A DNA stretch of 64,000 nt from Liopterus haemorrhoidalis (lineage: Eukaryota; Arthropoda; Insecta; Coleoptera; Dytiscidae), in the NCBI GenBank assembly GCA_963971575.1, contig OZ020611.1, forward strand, positions 18,822,092 through 18,886,091. Reading direction: 5' to 3'. Each line of letters begins with the position of its first letter. The first letter of the stretch is position 1. The position numbers were made by a program, and so were the translations under genes. The notes under the pieces are model-generated. The model did no database searches. It saw only the letters and a list, made by a program, of their open reading frames with translations, and was not told the origin of the DNA. This document shows positions 1-11,041 of the stretch, piece by piece.

Positions 1-325
1 TTGTTGGATATATGCGACGGCACCATGGCATTATAGATGTCTATGGAATAATTAGTTTGTTTGTAACTATGTAAAAAATATTATTATTGTATTAACATAC
101 AAAATATATGTCATGATAAAATAATCTACTTATAATTAATTATCGTGCATCTATACAGTACCTACATATTAAGAAAAATTTCAATATATTTAGTCTAAAA
201 TATTCGGTTACTACTTTTCGGTTACTATAACACTTATCCCTCCTGGGGACTGAATCCGAATATGTGTCGCGTCAATACATCCGATTACATTTGGAAACCT
301 GTACAATATGAACTAAAGCTTTCAT
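1..325 (-). pseudogene. HARBI1-like PIF/Harbinger transposase relic, runs off the window edge
   Basis: Reading the minus strand near 320-210 gives FPNVIGCIDATHIRIQSPGG, which matches the block around the first catalytic Asp of Harbinger (HARBI1-type) transposases (GCID-THIRI...PGG). Two in-frame stops follow immediately. Further downstream on the same strand, near 60-1, a piece resembling the family's D-I-x-A-x-x-P-G-S-x-H segment can be read only with frame changes. The copy is therefore decayed and incomplete, and the rest lies outside the window. These proteins cut and paste DNA into TWA targets. The family call rests on motif recognition; no terminal repeat of this copy is visible. Confidence 0.68.
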
Positions 326-329
326 GTCG

Positions 330-760
330 TTAATCAATCTATTTTTATAAGAGCAGAGCAACGTTCTTACTACATTGTTGAAAAAAGATTTCATGATTTT
401 AACAAATACAAAAACAAGGACAGATAATTTAAATATATTATTTAATGCACTCCTTACAATAAAACCAACATCTACTGCAAATAAGAAAATTGTCTTTTGT
501 TTTAAAATTTTACTGTAAATGCTTTCGCAAACAAAATCATTTTATTTAAAAAAAAATGTTATGTGCAGTTGTACTTTTGCTGCTATTGATTTATTTCGAT
601 TTGTATCAACAGGGATGCAAATGATTCTTTATTGATTTAAAATCTGCATCATCGTAGATCTCAAATGCACTATTTTGCAGTCCAGATAATCTTGGTCAAG
701 AGGTCCTGATAGGTTGATTGTCATCCGATTTGAATATTAATCCGTTAAACACAATTGGTA
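330..760. other. unassigned AT-rich stretch
   Basis: No coding frame, terminal repeat or RNA gene recognised. It may hold the decayed N-terminal part of the Harbinger relic or the 5' part of the neighbouring LINE. Confidence 0.4.
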
Positions 761-1580
761 ATGGGTCTTGTCAAGATTAATCAAAATTTTGATTAATCAC
801 GATACTGCACCAACTCACACTTCCCTTATATTCGGCAGTGGTGAAGAACGAAGTTGCTGTTTCCCCATCCACCATAGTTTCGACTTAACCAAGGTGTTTG
901 ATAGTATCAAACATGAACTTTTTCTACACAAATTAAATTACATTGACTTTGATACCAACACTACATTATTATTATTATTATTTTTTTGAATCTTACCTCA
1001 ACTATCGAACGCAGAGAGTATTGAATAAAAAAAAAAGTCGGACGATAGATTTGTTTCCAAAAGAGTACCACGAGGCTCATTTAGGACCAATTCTATATTT
1101 ATATCTTTGATAGGGAAAATTAAACAAAATATTCTAAAATTCGTTTTTTTTTTGCCGATACTGAGTATCATGCACTTATCTTTCAAGCCAGAAACAATAG
1201 TTGAAGCAGTTAAAAATGTGAATAAAGATCTATTTTCTCCTCTACATTATTGTAATAACGGTAAATGCTAAAAAATCAGAAATTTTGCTCTTTGGAAATA
1301 AATCTACCTCGAATTTTAGTTTATATCACGGCGAAGAGTAAATTGAAAGTAACAATAACATTCTACAGTTCGTGCCCGAGCATAAGAATCTAGGCATTGT
1401 TTTAGATACTCAATTAAAATTTAACTCATGTATTAGTTCACTTTTAAAAAGGATCTTTCTCACCTCAAGAATCTTCTATATAAATAGATTTTGTTTATTT
1501 CGCAATTTACGAAAACCACTTGCTGATAATTTATTACTATCCTTTTTTTAAATATGGTGATATTATATACCACTCCTGTG

Positions 1581-2655
1581 TAGGGATGGGAACGATATAT
1601 CGATTTTTCGAAAATATCGATACTTTAGAAAAATATATCGATATTTTTATATCGATATTTGAAATGCGATATATCGCGCAAAATATCGATATTCGCACAA
1701 AATATCGGTACTCTTGTATATTTTTTACATTTAAATATATGCTGTTCACTTTTGTAAAAACAAACTGTAGGCAATTCCAAACGTTTAGGCGGAACTAGCT
1801 TTTGAAATCTAGTAATTTTTATCTATTAATTCGGACTTTTGGTGATTTTGTTTAAACTTTGTAAATCATACTCACATTTAAATTCTAGACTAAATTGATT
1901 GTCATTATAAAATTTACTTTTCATTGCATTTTAATTTTTTGTCATTCTTAATAAAAAATTCCCATTTATTTATGTTTTTGTCTTCAAAATATGGAAAAAT
2001 GTATTAAAATATTTGACATATGTCATTCGTTTCCGTGGTTTCACTGTTGGAGTTTTAAATTTTCAAATACCAAAATTGAAACATAAAATAACCCAAGCAA
2101 GGTCCGTTTTCGTGACAACCTAAAATAACGAAATTTCCATTTAGTTCCGCCTAATCGCATGGAATAGCCTGTAAGCCGAAATTTTGATTTTATAATTTGC
2201 ACCTTTAAAATTATATGTCATGTTGGTATTAAAAAATTATAAAAAATGTCACTTTCTTAATAATGATAATAACCAATAAATCTTAAATCGGTTTTACTGC
2301 GTAAGGAATATTTTTGATTGACCAAGTAACCAAAAAGATCTGGTTTGTCCTTACATAAGTGGACAGCACATATATATTTAATTAATTAGGATTAAGAGCA
2401 GTTAACTAGGAAAATATTAGAAAATTGGTTGGTAGCTGGGTGAATACCAACTGTAAAGTGATTGTCTGTCAAGTGGCGACTTCTTTTCCCGCCAAAAAAA
2501 CTGTAATTTATATATCTTATATGTTACGTGTTAATTATTCCGATATATCGAAAATATCGATATTTTTACTTCGATATATATGGAATATCGATATCACACT
2601 TACGATATATCGAATCGCGCATATATCGATATTCAAAAATAAATTCCCATCCCTA
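1581..2655 (+). mobile_element. non-autonomous hAT-type element, copy 1, with 8-bp TSD
   Basis: The ends are perfect inverted repeats, TAGGGATGGGAA and TTCCCATCCCTA, and both flanks carry the octamer CTCCTGTG (1573-1580 and 2656-2663). Eight-base duplication with short TIRs is the hAT signature. Both subterminal zones are dense in ATATCGATATTTT-like palindromic motifs (about 1595-1720 and 2540-2640), which look like multimerised transposase-binding sites. There is no transposase frame. A smaller TIR element of about 400 bp lies inside at about 1770-2170. A related copy in inverted orientation is at 52895-53990. Confidence 0.88.
1768..2172 (+). mobile_element. ~400-bp TIR MITE nested in hAT copy 1
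   Basis: The imperfect inverted ends read GTAGGCAATTCCAAACGTTT...GCGGAACTA on the left and TAGTTCCGCC...TGGAATAGCC on the right. The same unit occurs at 53402-53806 inside the second hAT copy and, interrupted, at 15770-16440 and 59680-60660. No coding capacity. The TSD is not clear; TA is possible. Confidence 0.7.
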
Positions 2656-3039
2656 CTCCTGTGTCACTATAGTTAAACACCCCGAATTAAAAAATATTAA
2701 AACTGCTGTGCAAGATTTGTATTATTACTTCGTAGTAGAACACCTTCGTCCCAAGGGTTAAGTTCTTTAAATTGACTAACTATGGAACAACGTTGAAATT
2801 TGCATTTTGCAACGTTTACTCATAAGTTAGTGATTAACCAAACGCCTACCTATTTAAGCTGCAAACTAGCTCCGAGACCTTTTCTACATAACTTAATTCT
2901 TAGAGACTTTTATAACCTAGAAGTTCCAGCCCACAAAAGCTCACTCTTTGAACGATCATTTTTCTACTGCGCTCCATCATTGTATAATCAATTATCCAAG
3001 AGCCTAAAATCTCTCTGTGCTTAATATTTTAAAGCAAAA

Positions 3040-3239
3040 NNNNNNNNNNNNNNNNNNNNNNNNNNNNNNNNNNNNNNNNNNNNNNNNNNNNNNNNNNNNN
3101 NNNNNNNNNNNNNNNNNNNNNNNNNNNNNNNNNNNNNNNNNNNNNNNNNNNNNNNNNNNNNNNNNNNNNNNNNNNNNNNNNNNNNNNNNNNNNNNNNNNN
3201 NNNNNNNNNNNNNNNNNNNNNNNNNNNNNNNNNNNNNNN
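3040..3239. other. assembly gap (200 N)
   Basis: A run of exactly 200 N. The LINE relic before it and the unrelated LINE tail after it are on opposite strands, so the junction between them is unknown. Confidence 1.
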
Positions 3240-3700
3240 GAGCAGCATTATGTCGAGACACGTAGCTCGACGCTGCAAGAGATGGACAAGCAGACAGAAT
3301 GTGCATTATCGTTTCAGAATGGTGGTGGCACAATCTACAGAGTGTGGACTCCGCTATTTAGAATATGCGGGCCCTGTATGCCAAAGTATTTATAACACCA
3401 TCCTGACACGCAAACACAAAACCTTCTGTTTCCGATCTCAAACCAGCAGACTTAAGAAACGAGAACGTGAGTTCGGTGGACAACTCTAGACTTTTAATAT
3501 GTTTGAAGAACACAGAGTGCATACTTTTACTCATGTGTTCTTTTGTCAACATGTCTGTCTCGCCTCGTTTCACCGAACCGGTAACTCTGTTGTACTCCTC
3601 CCGAGAAAGTTGTACTCTAGCGTTTTCCCTGATGGGACTCAAGTCTGCCAGGTTAAATATCGTTGCTGCTCTTCGCGCTGCCTGGTAAAAAAACGCCCCT
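3240..3700 (-). pseudogene. C-terminal part of an RLE-type (R2/R4-like) LINE polyprotein
   Basis: The minus strand encodes the region between RT and endonuclease. It has SGKGAFFYQAARRAA, then KEHMSKSMHSVFFKHI, then SAGLRSETEGFVFACQDGVI (family pattern S-G-x-L-x-x-E-T-E-G-x-x-x-A-x-Q-D). After a frameshift near 3340 comes a CCHC-type knuckle reading CHHHSETIMHILSACPSLAASSY followed by SRHN. The ETEG...AQD block plus C-x-x-C-x7-H-x4-C and Y-x-x-RHN is how I recognise site-specific-type LINEs with a restriction-like endonuclease. The endonuclease would lie in or beyond the gap. The frame is open from 3852 to 3358, but only the part up to about 3700 looks like the family. Confidence 0.72.
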
Positions 3701-3959
3701 TTGCCACTAAATTCGTGCTCACTAACGAATTTTAAAATCATCATACAGTCCGACGTACTAATTCCCCAAAAATCGATGATACGCACGATGGAATGGATTT
3801 GGAAAAATGATATTTTGTGGAACTGGTGTTGACTGAGCCACATTGGTCTCATTTTTATCTTATTACATCTTTGATATTTTTGAGTTTATTTGCACAATTC
3901 TTTAATTCTTTAATTGTTTCCGCCTAACCGTTTGGAACAGACTTTATGAAATAACATTA

Positions 3960-4122
3960 TTACTAAGCGTTTTCGATAAATTGAGCATTCGATAAATTGA
4001 CTTTCGACAAATTTGCTTTCGATAAACTTGCTTTCGATAAATTTGCTTTCTATAAATTGATTTTCGATAAATTGATTTTCGATAAATTTGTATTCGATAA
4101 ATTGATTTTCGATAAAATGACC
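3960..4122. repeat. 16-18-bp minisatellite (TTCGATAAATTGA-type)
   Basis: About nine imperfect tandem units of TTTCGATAAATTTGC / TTTCGATAAATTGA. Read on the minus strand it gives a spurious SIYRK-type peptide repeat. Confidence 0.85.
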
Positions 4123-4129
4123 TAGAAGC

Positions 4130-6960
4130 GTTTTTGCCTATAATTCCAAAAAATTTGCCCAAACCTCAAAATGGACCAAATTTTATTGATCTATGACCAG
4201 AAATACATATTTGTACCAATCTATATATATAAAATCGTAACTAAGCTACCTACTCATAATCAACGCCCAGCCCAAACCACTGAACCTACAATCATGAAAT
4301 TCGGCGAGTATATTCCCTCCATGACGTAAGCACCCACTAAGAACGGATTTTTCTAAACTCATCCTCTAAGTGGGTGAAAAGGGGGTTAAAAGGGGTAAAA
4401 TGTAGCTTCACGGTTTCCTTAATATCTCTTACGTCCAATAAGATATCGACTTAGTTTTTGCTTACAAAGATTACTCATGTAAATATTAAAAAACTTATTT
4501 CAGGATTTTGTGCTAATCGACCCCTAAAGGGGTTAATCTACAATCAGGGTGAATTATAGAACCATTCGCATCTTCTGTGTTTATTGTGTTATAACATTCC
4601 TTTTTGGCATATAGGTGTCTTTTTAAAATATTTATAAAGCGTTTTGGCAGTTTTTTAAAATTTCACCCCTAAAGGGATAAATTGGTATTTTTTATTCAAT
4701 AGAATTTCGTCTTTACAAAGAAACATAAAATTCGGGGAGTATATCCCTTTTATGACTTAAGAACCCCCTAAGAAATCATTTTTCGAAATTCGACCCCTCA
4801 GGGGTGAAAAGGGGTGAAATGTGTTTACACGGATTCCTCAATTTCTTTTAGGTCAATAATATGTCCTTGGTTTTTGCTTATAAAGATTATCCATTAAAAT
4901 GTTAAAAAACCTATTTCAAGATTTTGTCCTAATCATCCCCTAAAAGGGTGAATCTACAATCAGGGACAATTATAGAACCCGCCGTATTTTCTGTGTTGGT
5001 TGAGTTATAAAATTCCTATTTGGCATATAGATGTCTTTTTAAAATATCTCTAAATGTTTTTGACAGTTTTTCAAATTTTCACCCCTAAAGGGGTAAATGG
5101 GTATTTTTAATTTGATAGAACATCCCTTGGACATAGATACATAATATTCGCAAAGTATATTCCCTCCATGAGCTAAGCACCCATTAAGACGAGATTTTTC
5201 GAAATTCAACCCCTAAGGAGTGAAAAGGGGTGAAATGTGATTGCAAAAATTCCTCAATACCTCTTAGGACCAATAAGATTTCGTCTCGGATTTTGCTTAA
5301 AAAGATTACCCATATAAATGCCGAAAACTTATTTCAGGATTTTGTCTAAATCAAACTCTATGGGGTGAATTAACCAACCCTTCGTATATACTGTGTTTAT
5401 TGACTTATAACATTCCTTTTTGGCATATCGGTGTCTTTTTAAAATATCTCGAATTGGTTTTGACAGTTTTTTTAAATTTCACCCCTAAAAGGGTAAATGA
5501 GTATTTTCAACTCGCTGGAACGTCCTCTGGACAAGATACATGAAATTCTTAAAGTATATTCCCTCTATGACGAGATTTTTCTAAATTCAACCCCTAAAGG
5601 GGTGAAATATGATATCAAGGATTCCTTAATATCTCTTAGGACCAATAAGATATCGACTTGGCTTTTGCTTATAAAGATTACCTATACAAATGCTGAAAAA
5701 TTAATTTCAGGATTCTTTCCTAATCAACCCCTAAAGGGGTAAATCTATAATCGGGGTGAATTATACAACCCGTCGGCACACGGGTGTCTTTTTCAAATAT
5801 ATCGAAATAGTTTTGACAGTTTTTTTTAAATTTCACCTCTAAAGGGGCAAATGGGTATTTTTATTCGATTGAACTTCCCGTCGATATAGAGACATGAAAT
5901 TCGGGAAGTATATTCCTTCCGTGATGTAAGCACTTACAAAGTAGAGATTTTTCGAAATTCGAGCCCTAAGGGGGGAAATGTGATTTGAAGGATTCCTCAA
6001 TATACCTTAGGACCAATGAGATATTGACTTTGGTTGATTACAAAGGTTATCCAAACAAATTTTTGAAACAGTAATTCAGGATTTTGCCCTATTCAACCCC
6101 TAAAGCGGTGAATCTATATTTGGAGTGAATTATAGAAACCTTTTTATTTCCTGAGTTACAACATTCCATTTTGGTACATAATTTTCTATTTAAAATATTT
6201 AGAAAGCGTTTTGAAAGTTTTTTAAATTTCATCCCTAAAGGGGTAAATTGGTATTTTTTATTCGAAAGAACGTCCCTTGACATAGAGATTTGAAATTCAG
6301 TAACATGTTTAGTTACGAACTGAAAATTTTACACTAATGAGCCTTTAACGGGGTGCATCTACACATAAGGAGAGAGTAAGCAATGTGATCAATAGAGAAC
6401 CATGACTTATAATAATTGCACGATGATAGCAGACCGTCAATATATCGTAGCGAAGCACGGGTACTCAGCTAGTTTTCAATAAAATCGAAGACAAAAATGT
6501 TTTGTTTAAAAATTACGATTTTTTAAGGTCTATCCTTTACGAATTTTTGCCATTTTAAAGGGTTTTAGTTTACTGCCTGAACAAAACTTAATAAATACTT
6601 TATTAAAAAAAAACTTTTTTTTAGACTAAACAATATAGATGAATTTTAAAAATTCAAACCGCAGATTTTTATCCCTAACCATTTTTTAGTTAGGATTTAA
6701 GAAAATTTTCAAAACATTTAAAAAAAATTTTAAATTATCAAAAAATTTTTTTTTCAAAATATGGTGACAAGTCAATATGAACATCAAGATTTCAAAAATT
6801 TAAACCACAGGTCTTTGTCGCATTTCGTTTTTGAGAAACGTCCATGCGAACATGAAAATTTCTATAAATCACGCCGTATTAAAATTTCTCTCAAATTTTA
6901 TATAGAGTTAAACCAAGATGAATCTTAGAATTCTAACCTCGGGTCATTTTCTCTAACTAT
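4130..6960 (-). repeat. older R165-type dispersed repeat, split by a Helitron
   Basis: 4130-4219 and 6473-6960 are the two halves of one repeat. In reverse complement they match the block at 23800-24300: the same order of 'aaatcgtaaggg...agacc', 'ttggtacaaatat...ttggtcatagatca' and 'tttgggcaaa...ttttggaattata'. The junction is at an A|T dinucleotide, exactly where the Helitron at 4220-6472 sits. No coding frame. The same family forms the tandem array at 20850-24300 and flanks the 280-codon frame near 55-56 kb. Confidence 0.75.
4220..6472 (+). mobile_element. non-autonomous Helitron with internal tandem repeats
   Basis: The element starts TCTATATATATAAAA after a host A and ends GCACGGGTACTCAGCTAG before a host T. 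A|TC...CTRR|T with no TSD is the Helitron rule. The related uninterrupted repeat at 23800-24300 serves as an empty site. There is no Rep/helicase frame. Inside are about five tandem units of 350-430 bp whose repeated landmark (catgaaattcggggagtata) begins near 4293, 4725, 5139, 5539 and 5892. Each unit carries two or three short palindromes of the CCCCTAAAGGGG type. Unit divergence shows that the array is old. Confidence 0.88.
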
Positions 6961-7079
6961 TTTTAAGTTGTAATTTTTTTTTTTTATTTATATTTTTCAC
7001 AAATAATATAAATTATGCCATTAAAAAAATTGTCATAATCTCAAAACGCATTTAACGATAAAAGCCCCAATTAGGACAC

Positions 7080-7163
7080 TTCCTTTGTCCCCAAAACAGT
7101 TATATATTTTCATGCTTAAATTGTACACTAATATTGACAATTATTTTGGGACAGAGGGCGTAT
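7080..7163. repeat. short inverted repeat, Stowaway-like ends
   Basis: CCTTTGTCCCCAAAACAGTT on the left faces AATTATTTTGGGACAGAGGG on the right, an 84-bp foldback. The ends resemble the CTCCCTCCGTCCCAAAATA-type termini of Stowaway MITEs, but no TA duplication is clear. Confidence 0.45.
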
Positions 7164-7610
7164 AATTTTTAACAAGATTCAAAAGTTTTTAAACCACGAA
7201 AAAATCTCTTTAATTCCAGTTTATTCTTTAAAGAATATCTCCTTTAATAAAATCTGTAGAACGATCCCATTAAAGAAATCTGTAAACAAATATTGTACAA
7301 AGTATAAAATCTCAGCATTTACTTGTGTTTTATGTTATTTTAATACTAAGTAGAAGAGTTTTATTAGCATTCCGAAGAACTTTAAATTAATCTAAGAATA
7401 GAAAAACTAAACAGACGCTGACAAATCCGAAATAGCAATGCGATATAAATTAATGACTCTACTAAAATACTCTACTTAATTCACAGTATACAATAACAAG
7501 CGGGAAGAGAACTAATAAATTACGGGACGAAACAGTTTTTTGGTTGGTTTTTAGTTCAGAAATAATAGGATTTATGTAGCGATATTTGTGTCCTTACAAA
7601 GATTTTCTTT
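7164..7610. other. unassigned AT-rich stretch
   Basis: Nothing coding and no terminal repeat recognised. Confidence 0.4.
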
Positions 7611-7741
7611 ATTTAAAAAAATCAGCTGTGGCCACCACAGGACCGACCGCCATCATACAGTACTTGTATAAAATACATTCTAGCAGCAGAGTAAAATAAC
7701 TTGGCCCAATATTTTCTAACAGAGATATTATTTATCATGAC

Positions 7742-8621
7742 TAGAGATGGGAATTTCGGCTCAGTTTGCGGAAGCGGATCAGTGGAGGTCGTTCAGTTTG
7801 TTGAGCCGGTTCATTGATCCGGCTCAGTGATCCGGTTAAGTAAACATGTTTCCAAAACACAGGCCGGTCGTTAGTTCATAGGTAGAAAGTCGCTTAGAGC
7901 CGGTTCTTGCAATATATGAACTGTAAACATGATCCCGAGACACAGGTCGTTCGGTCGTAGGTAGAACGTCGCTTAGTGCCGACTCTTGCTTAGAGCCGGT
8001 TCTTGTAAACATGATCCCGAGACACAGGTCGGTCGGTCGTTCGGTCGTCGGTAGAACGTCGCTTAGAACCGACTATTGCTTAGAGCCGGTTCTTTTAAAC
8101 ATGATCCCGAGACACAGGTCAGTCAGTTGCCGGTCGTTCGGTCGTAGGTAGAACGTCGTTTAGCCCCGACTCTTATCTAACATTTTTGAAACAAACAATT
8201 CACTTTATGTAGCTACTGTATTTTAAACCAGATGTGTTAAGTTTATGGCGATGTTTATTGCCCTTATAAATCGGACATCTGGGATTTGGGCAATATTTTT
8301 AATATTTTTATATAGTATGGTTGTAAGAAAATACAGACTAAGCCGATTAGTTTCAAATAAACTGCCCTACAAATTGATGACAAAATACACTTTATGATAA
8401 TACATTACAAGCCAAGTTCTCGCGAAGTTCAACATGACATCGACCCAGATCCGGATCACTCCGGTCACTGTTCACAATCGCCCGACCTATCGTATTCTTG
8501 AAACTTGAAACTATACAATGAGCCGTGAGCCGGCTCATTTCAATTTGGTGAACCGTGTCACTTCGGTCAGTGTACTGAGCCGGCTCAGTGAGCCGATTCG
8601 TTCATGAACGACCCATCTCTA
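7742..8621 (+). mobile_element. non-autonomous hAT-type element with 8-bp TSD and ~110-bp internal repeats
   Basis: The ends are TAGAGATGGG and CCCATCTCTA, and ATCATGAC is duplicated on both sides (7734-7741, 8622-8629). The copy at 38850-39000 carries the single-copy site. Inside are three to four tandem units of about 110 bp built from 'ccgagacacaggtcggtcgg', 'gtaggtagaacgtcgctta' and 'gagccggttctt'. The ends are rich in GAGCCGGCTCA-type palindromes. No transposase. A decayed relative of the right end is at about 49550-49800 and a possible lone end at 47325-47345. Confidence 0.87.
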
Positions 8622-8721
8622 ATCATGACCATGGAAACGTTACATATAAGTATGAAAAAATTGAGACTATATTGAGACTTTGAAATAAAAGTTGTTAGTT
8701 ATTGCTTTTATAGCAACTTTT

Positions 8722-9167
8722 TTTTTTGTGCTTCAGTAACAACGACTATAAGCATCTTAATATACATTGTTTAATATACATAAATAAAGATAGATATACA
8801 ATAGCTATACATATAATATAGGTTGATATAATCATATATTAAATTAAATTGTATAAATTGGTTTGTTTCATGAAGTTTAGAGCATCTTTGGCTGTAGAAG
8901 GTGATAGAGCTTCCTTCAGTATTTGGGGTAGGTTAGTGTTTCTTCTCTCGTGATCATATTTTGGTCATTCTAACAGGAGATGGTGTATGGTAATCTTCGA
9001 GTTACATAGATCACAAGTGGTGGGTTCTTCGCGGGCAAATATGTGTTTGTGAGTTAGTAACGTGTGCCCTATTCTCATTCTAGTTATCACTATCTGGTCT
9101 TTTTTATTTTCAATATCAACCCATGGAGTTGTGTCTTCTTTGATATTTCTGAGATAATTGTTGGTTG
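8722..9167 (-). pseudogene. 5'-truncated LINE tail with zinc knuckle, 12-bp TSD
   Basis: The insertion is flanked by ATAGCAACTTTT (8710-8721 and 9168-9179). It starts with a T run, which is a minus-strand poly(A) tail. The minus strand encodes DQIVITRMRIGHTLLTHKHI, then EEPTTCDLCNSKITIHHLLLE, and after a TGA stop PKYDHERR and LKEALSP. This is the C-terminal knuckle of RNase H-type LINEs (same block at 26700-26950). The stop stands exactly where the third ligand Cys is expected. Only the last ~450 bp of the element arrived. Confidence 0.82.
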
Positions 9168-9373
9168 ATAGCAACTTTTGTTCAATAATTTTTTTCGAAA
9201 TATTTTTCTGTTGTGATATATTCGCAAATATCTTAAAATCGTCATGAGTAAACTCCCATTTTTAGTCAACCGATTTTTACCAAAAGTTGATCAACTCGTG
9301 CCATTGATGGCAGAAGCTTAAATATGAAGTTTCATAAAAATCCTTTCAGCCAAATTTGCTCTGCACGTGTACA

Positions 9374-9892
9374 CAGACAGACGGACAGACGGACAGACGG
9401 ACAGACGGACAGACGGACAGACGGACAGACGGACAGACGGACAGACGGACAGACGGACAGACGGACAGACGGACAGACGGACAGACGGACAGACGGACAG
9501 ACGGACAGACGGACAGACGGACAGACGGACAGACGGACAGACGGACAGACGGACAGACGGACAGACGGACAGACGGACAGACGGACAGACGGACAGACGG
9601 ACAGACGGACAGACGGACAGACGGACAGACGGACAGACGGACAGACGGACAGACGGACAGACGGACAGACGGACAGACGGACAGACGGACAGACGGACAG
9701 ACGGACAGACGGACAGACGGACAGACGGACAGACGGACAGACGGACAGACGGACAGACGGACAGACGGACAGACGGACAGACGGACAGACGGACAGACGG
9801 ACAGACGGACAGACGGACAGACGGACAGACGGACAGACGGACAGACGGACAGACGGACAGATGGACAGACAGACGGACGGACGGACAGACAT
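9374..9892. repeat. perfect octanucleotide microsatellite (GACGGACA)n
   Basis: About 60 consecutive units of GACGGACA with no interruption until about 9860, then a degenerate GACA/GACG tail. It is the core of M1 element copy 1. Since 8 is coprime to 3 and the unit has no stop, every frame on both strands is open and reads TDRRTDGQ or CPSVRLSV repeats, so the long open frames here are not genes. Confidence 0.97.
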
Positions 9893-10019
9893 CATGCTAA
9901 AAATAGTCAAAACGTTATGTAGGGACCTCAATTCGTGGAGATCCATCGAAATCTCGAATTGTCAAAATCGGTATGATCACAATACCTCCCTTATATAAAT
10001 TGGCGGTCGGTAAAAATAA

Positions 10020-11035
10020 AATGATATATAGTCAAATAAAATCATGTTACATACTCAATAAAAGGAATATTGCACGGTCAAACACAAATAAATTAGAATA
10101 AGACTGTTCAAAAAGCTCATTGATTTTGATGACCAAAGTTTATCCAAAGAATTGAATAATAGTACTGAAATTTTTCTGAATAAATCAGAAGAGAAGAATA
10201 TCAAGGGCAACTTTTAGTTTTTAAATAGGAACGTATGTCATGTTTACAAAATTTACTTAAACATTTATTTAATATCTCTTACGGTTAACGAAAAATTGTA
10301 TTCTCTATAAGGACTTGAAAATAAAGTATTTTTATTTACCAGTGTTCAAAGGGCCTTCCATTTTGATTTAAACACTCGTATATATACTCTTGAGTTATTT
10401 GTAACTCGAGCATAATAAAAAAAAGTATTTTCATGCTTCGATCTTGTATGACTTCGCGGCACCCCGAAAAAGCGTTCACGCCCCCCCCCCGGTTGAGAAA
10501 CGCTGATCTAGTTATTAAAATGGGCTGTGTTAGGCTCAAATAGCCATCGTTGCTGGCTCCAAAAATGTTAACTAACTATATCAGACCATCAATCGGCATC
10601 ATGATTCTCGATGAGTATATTTGTTTTAGTATTTCACAAAATATTAATCATAATCCACGATTATTGCACAGCAAGAAGACTAAAAACAGAATTTAATGAA
10701 AGAATATTTTGTTAATTGGATGGACACATTTTCCTGAAACTTGATATTTTCCTCAATCCTACCGAAATTTTTCCTTATCACCCAATTGACATTTAAATTT
10801 TAATACAATTAAGGGTTTTATAAGGGTAAAAAGGCACTTAACATTTTATTTTTGAAAAGGATTTCATGATTTCTTGGTCATTGAAATATGATTGACAATT
10901 AGAAAAATAATTGATTATATGACCCATAATAAAATAGAACATAATAAAAATAAAGACTATAATATCAACATCACTTATTTTTTAATCGAAATATATTGGT
11001 CTGAGATACTCAGTCTATTAGCCAGTACAATAATT
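10020..11035. other. unassigned stretch with a C homopolymer
   Basis: No coding frame recognised. A C run at about 10478-10490 is followed by GGTTGAGAAACGCTG (10491-10505), which resembles one end of a hAT element, but I found no partner end or TSD. Confidence 0.4.
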
Positions 11036-11041
11036 ATTACT

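Larger units (their letters stand above)
865..3034 (+). pseudogene. LINE reverse-transcriptase relic (Jockey/CR1-like), split by a hAT element
   Basis: Broken reading frames give the usual LINE order on the + strand. Near 875-930 is FDLTKVFDSIKHELFLHKL (RT motif A region, with Asp). Near 990-1020 is SYLNYRTQRV. Near 1065-1100 a decayed G-V-P-x-G-S-x-x-G-P-I-L block is seen across a frameshift. Near 2820-3020 comes the C-terminal block with a Y-L-S-C-K...LILRDFYNLEVP run and a SLYNQLSKSLKSL end. Stops and frameshifts are numerous and there is no endonuclease domain, so the copy is dead and 5'-truncated. The 1,075-bp hAT element at 1581-2655 sits inside it. Its 3' end is lost in the assembly gap. 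Family level is from RT motifs; the exact clade is not certain. Confidence 0.8.
7615..10018 (+). mobile_element. mini-me/Helentron-like element (family M1), copy 1, twice interrupted
   Basis: The conserved body is seen in three places here (7615-10018, 14885-15606, and reversed at 38670-39290). One end is ATCAGCTGTGGCCACCACAG, which contains a CTGTGG-CCA-CCACAG hairpin. The middle holds 'agttgttagttattgctttta' and 'gttgatcaactcgtgccatt'. After GCACGTGTACACAGACAGAC comes a GACA/GACG microsatellite, then 'ggtatgatcacaatacctccc'. A conserved body with a GTCT/GTCC core is the hallmark of mini-me/DINE-type Helentrons. This copy is split by a hAT element (7742-8621) and a LINE fragment (8722-9167). 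The other copies show both empty sites. Confidence 0.72.

Noticed and set aside
3944..4162. SIYRK-repeat peptide on the minus strand
   Set aside because: Translation of a 16-18-bp minisatellite.
4220..6472. CRISPR-like array or rRNA spacer because of regular repeats
   Set aside because: Units are 350-430 bp, diverged, and lie within Helitron ends; no short identical repeats with unique spacers.
9324..9998. Long open frames of TDRRTDGQ or CPSVRLSV repeats on both strands
   Set aside because: They are the translation of an octamer microsatellite that lacks stop codons in every frame.
10330..10506. hAT MITE with GGTTGAGAAACGCTG right end
   Set aside because: The best left partner (CAGTGTTCAAAGG at about 10342) pairs poorly and no 8-bp duplication is present.
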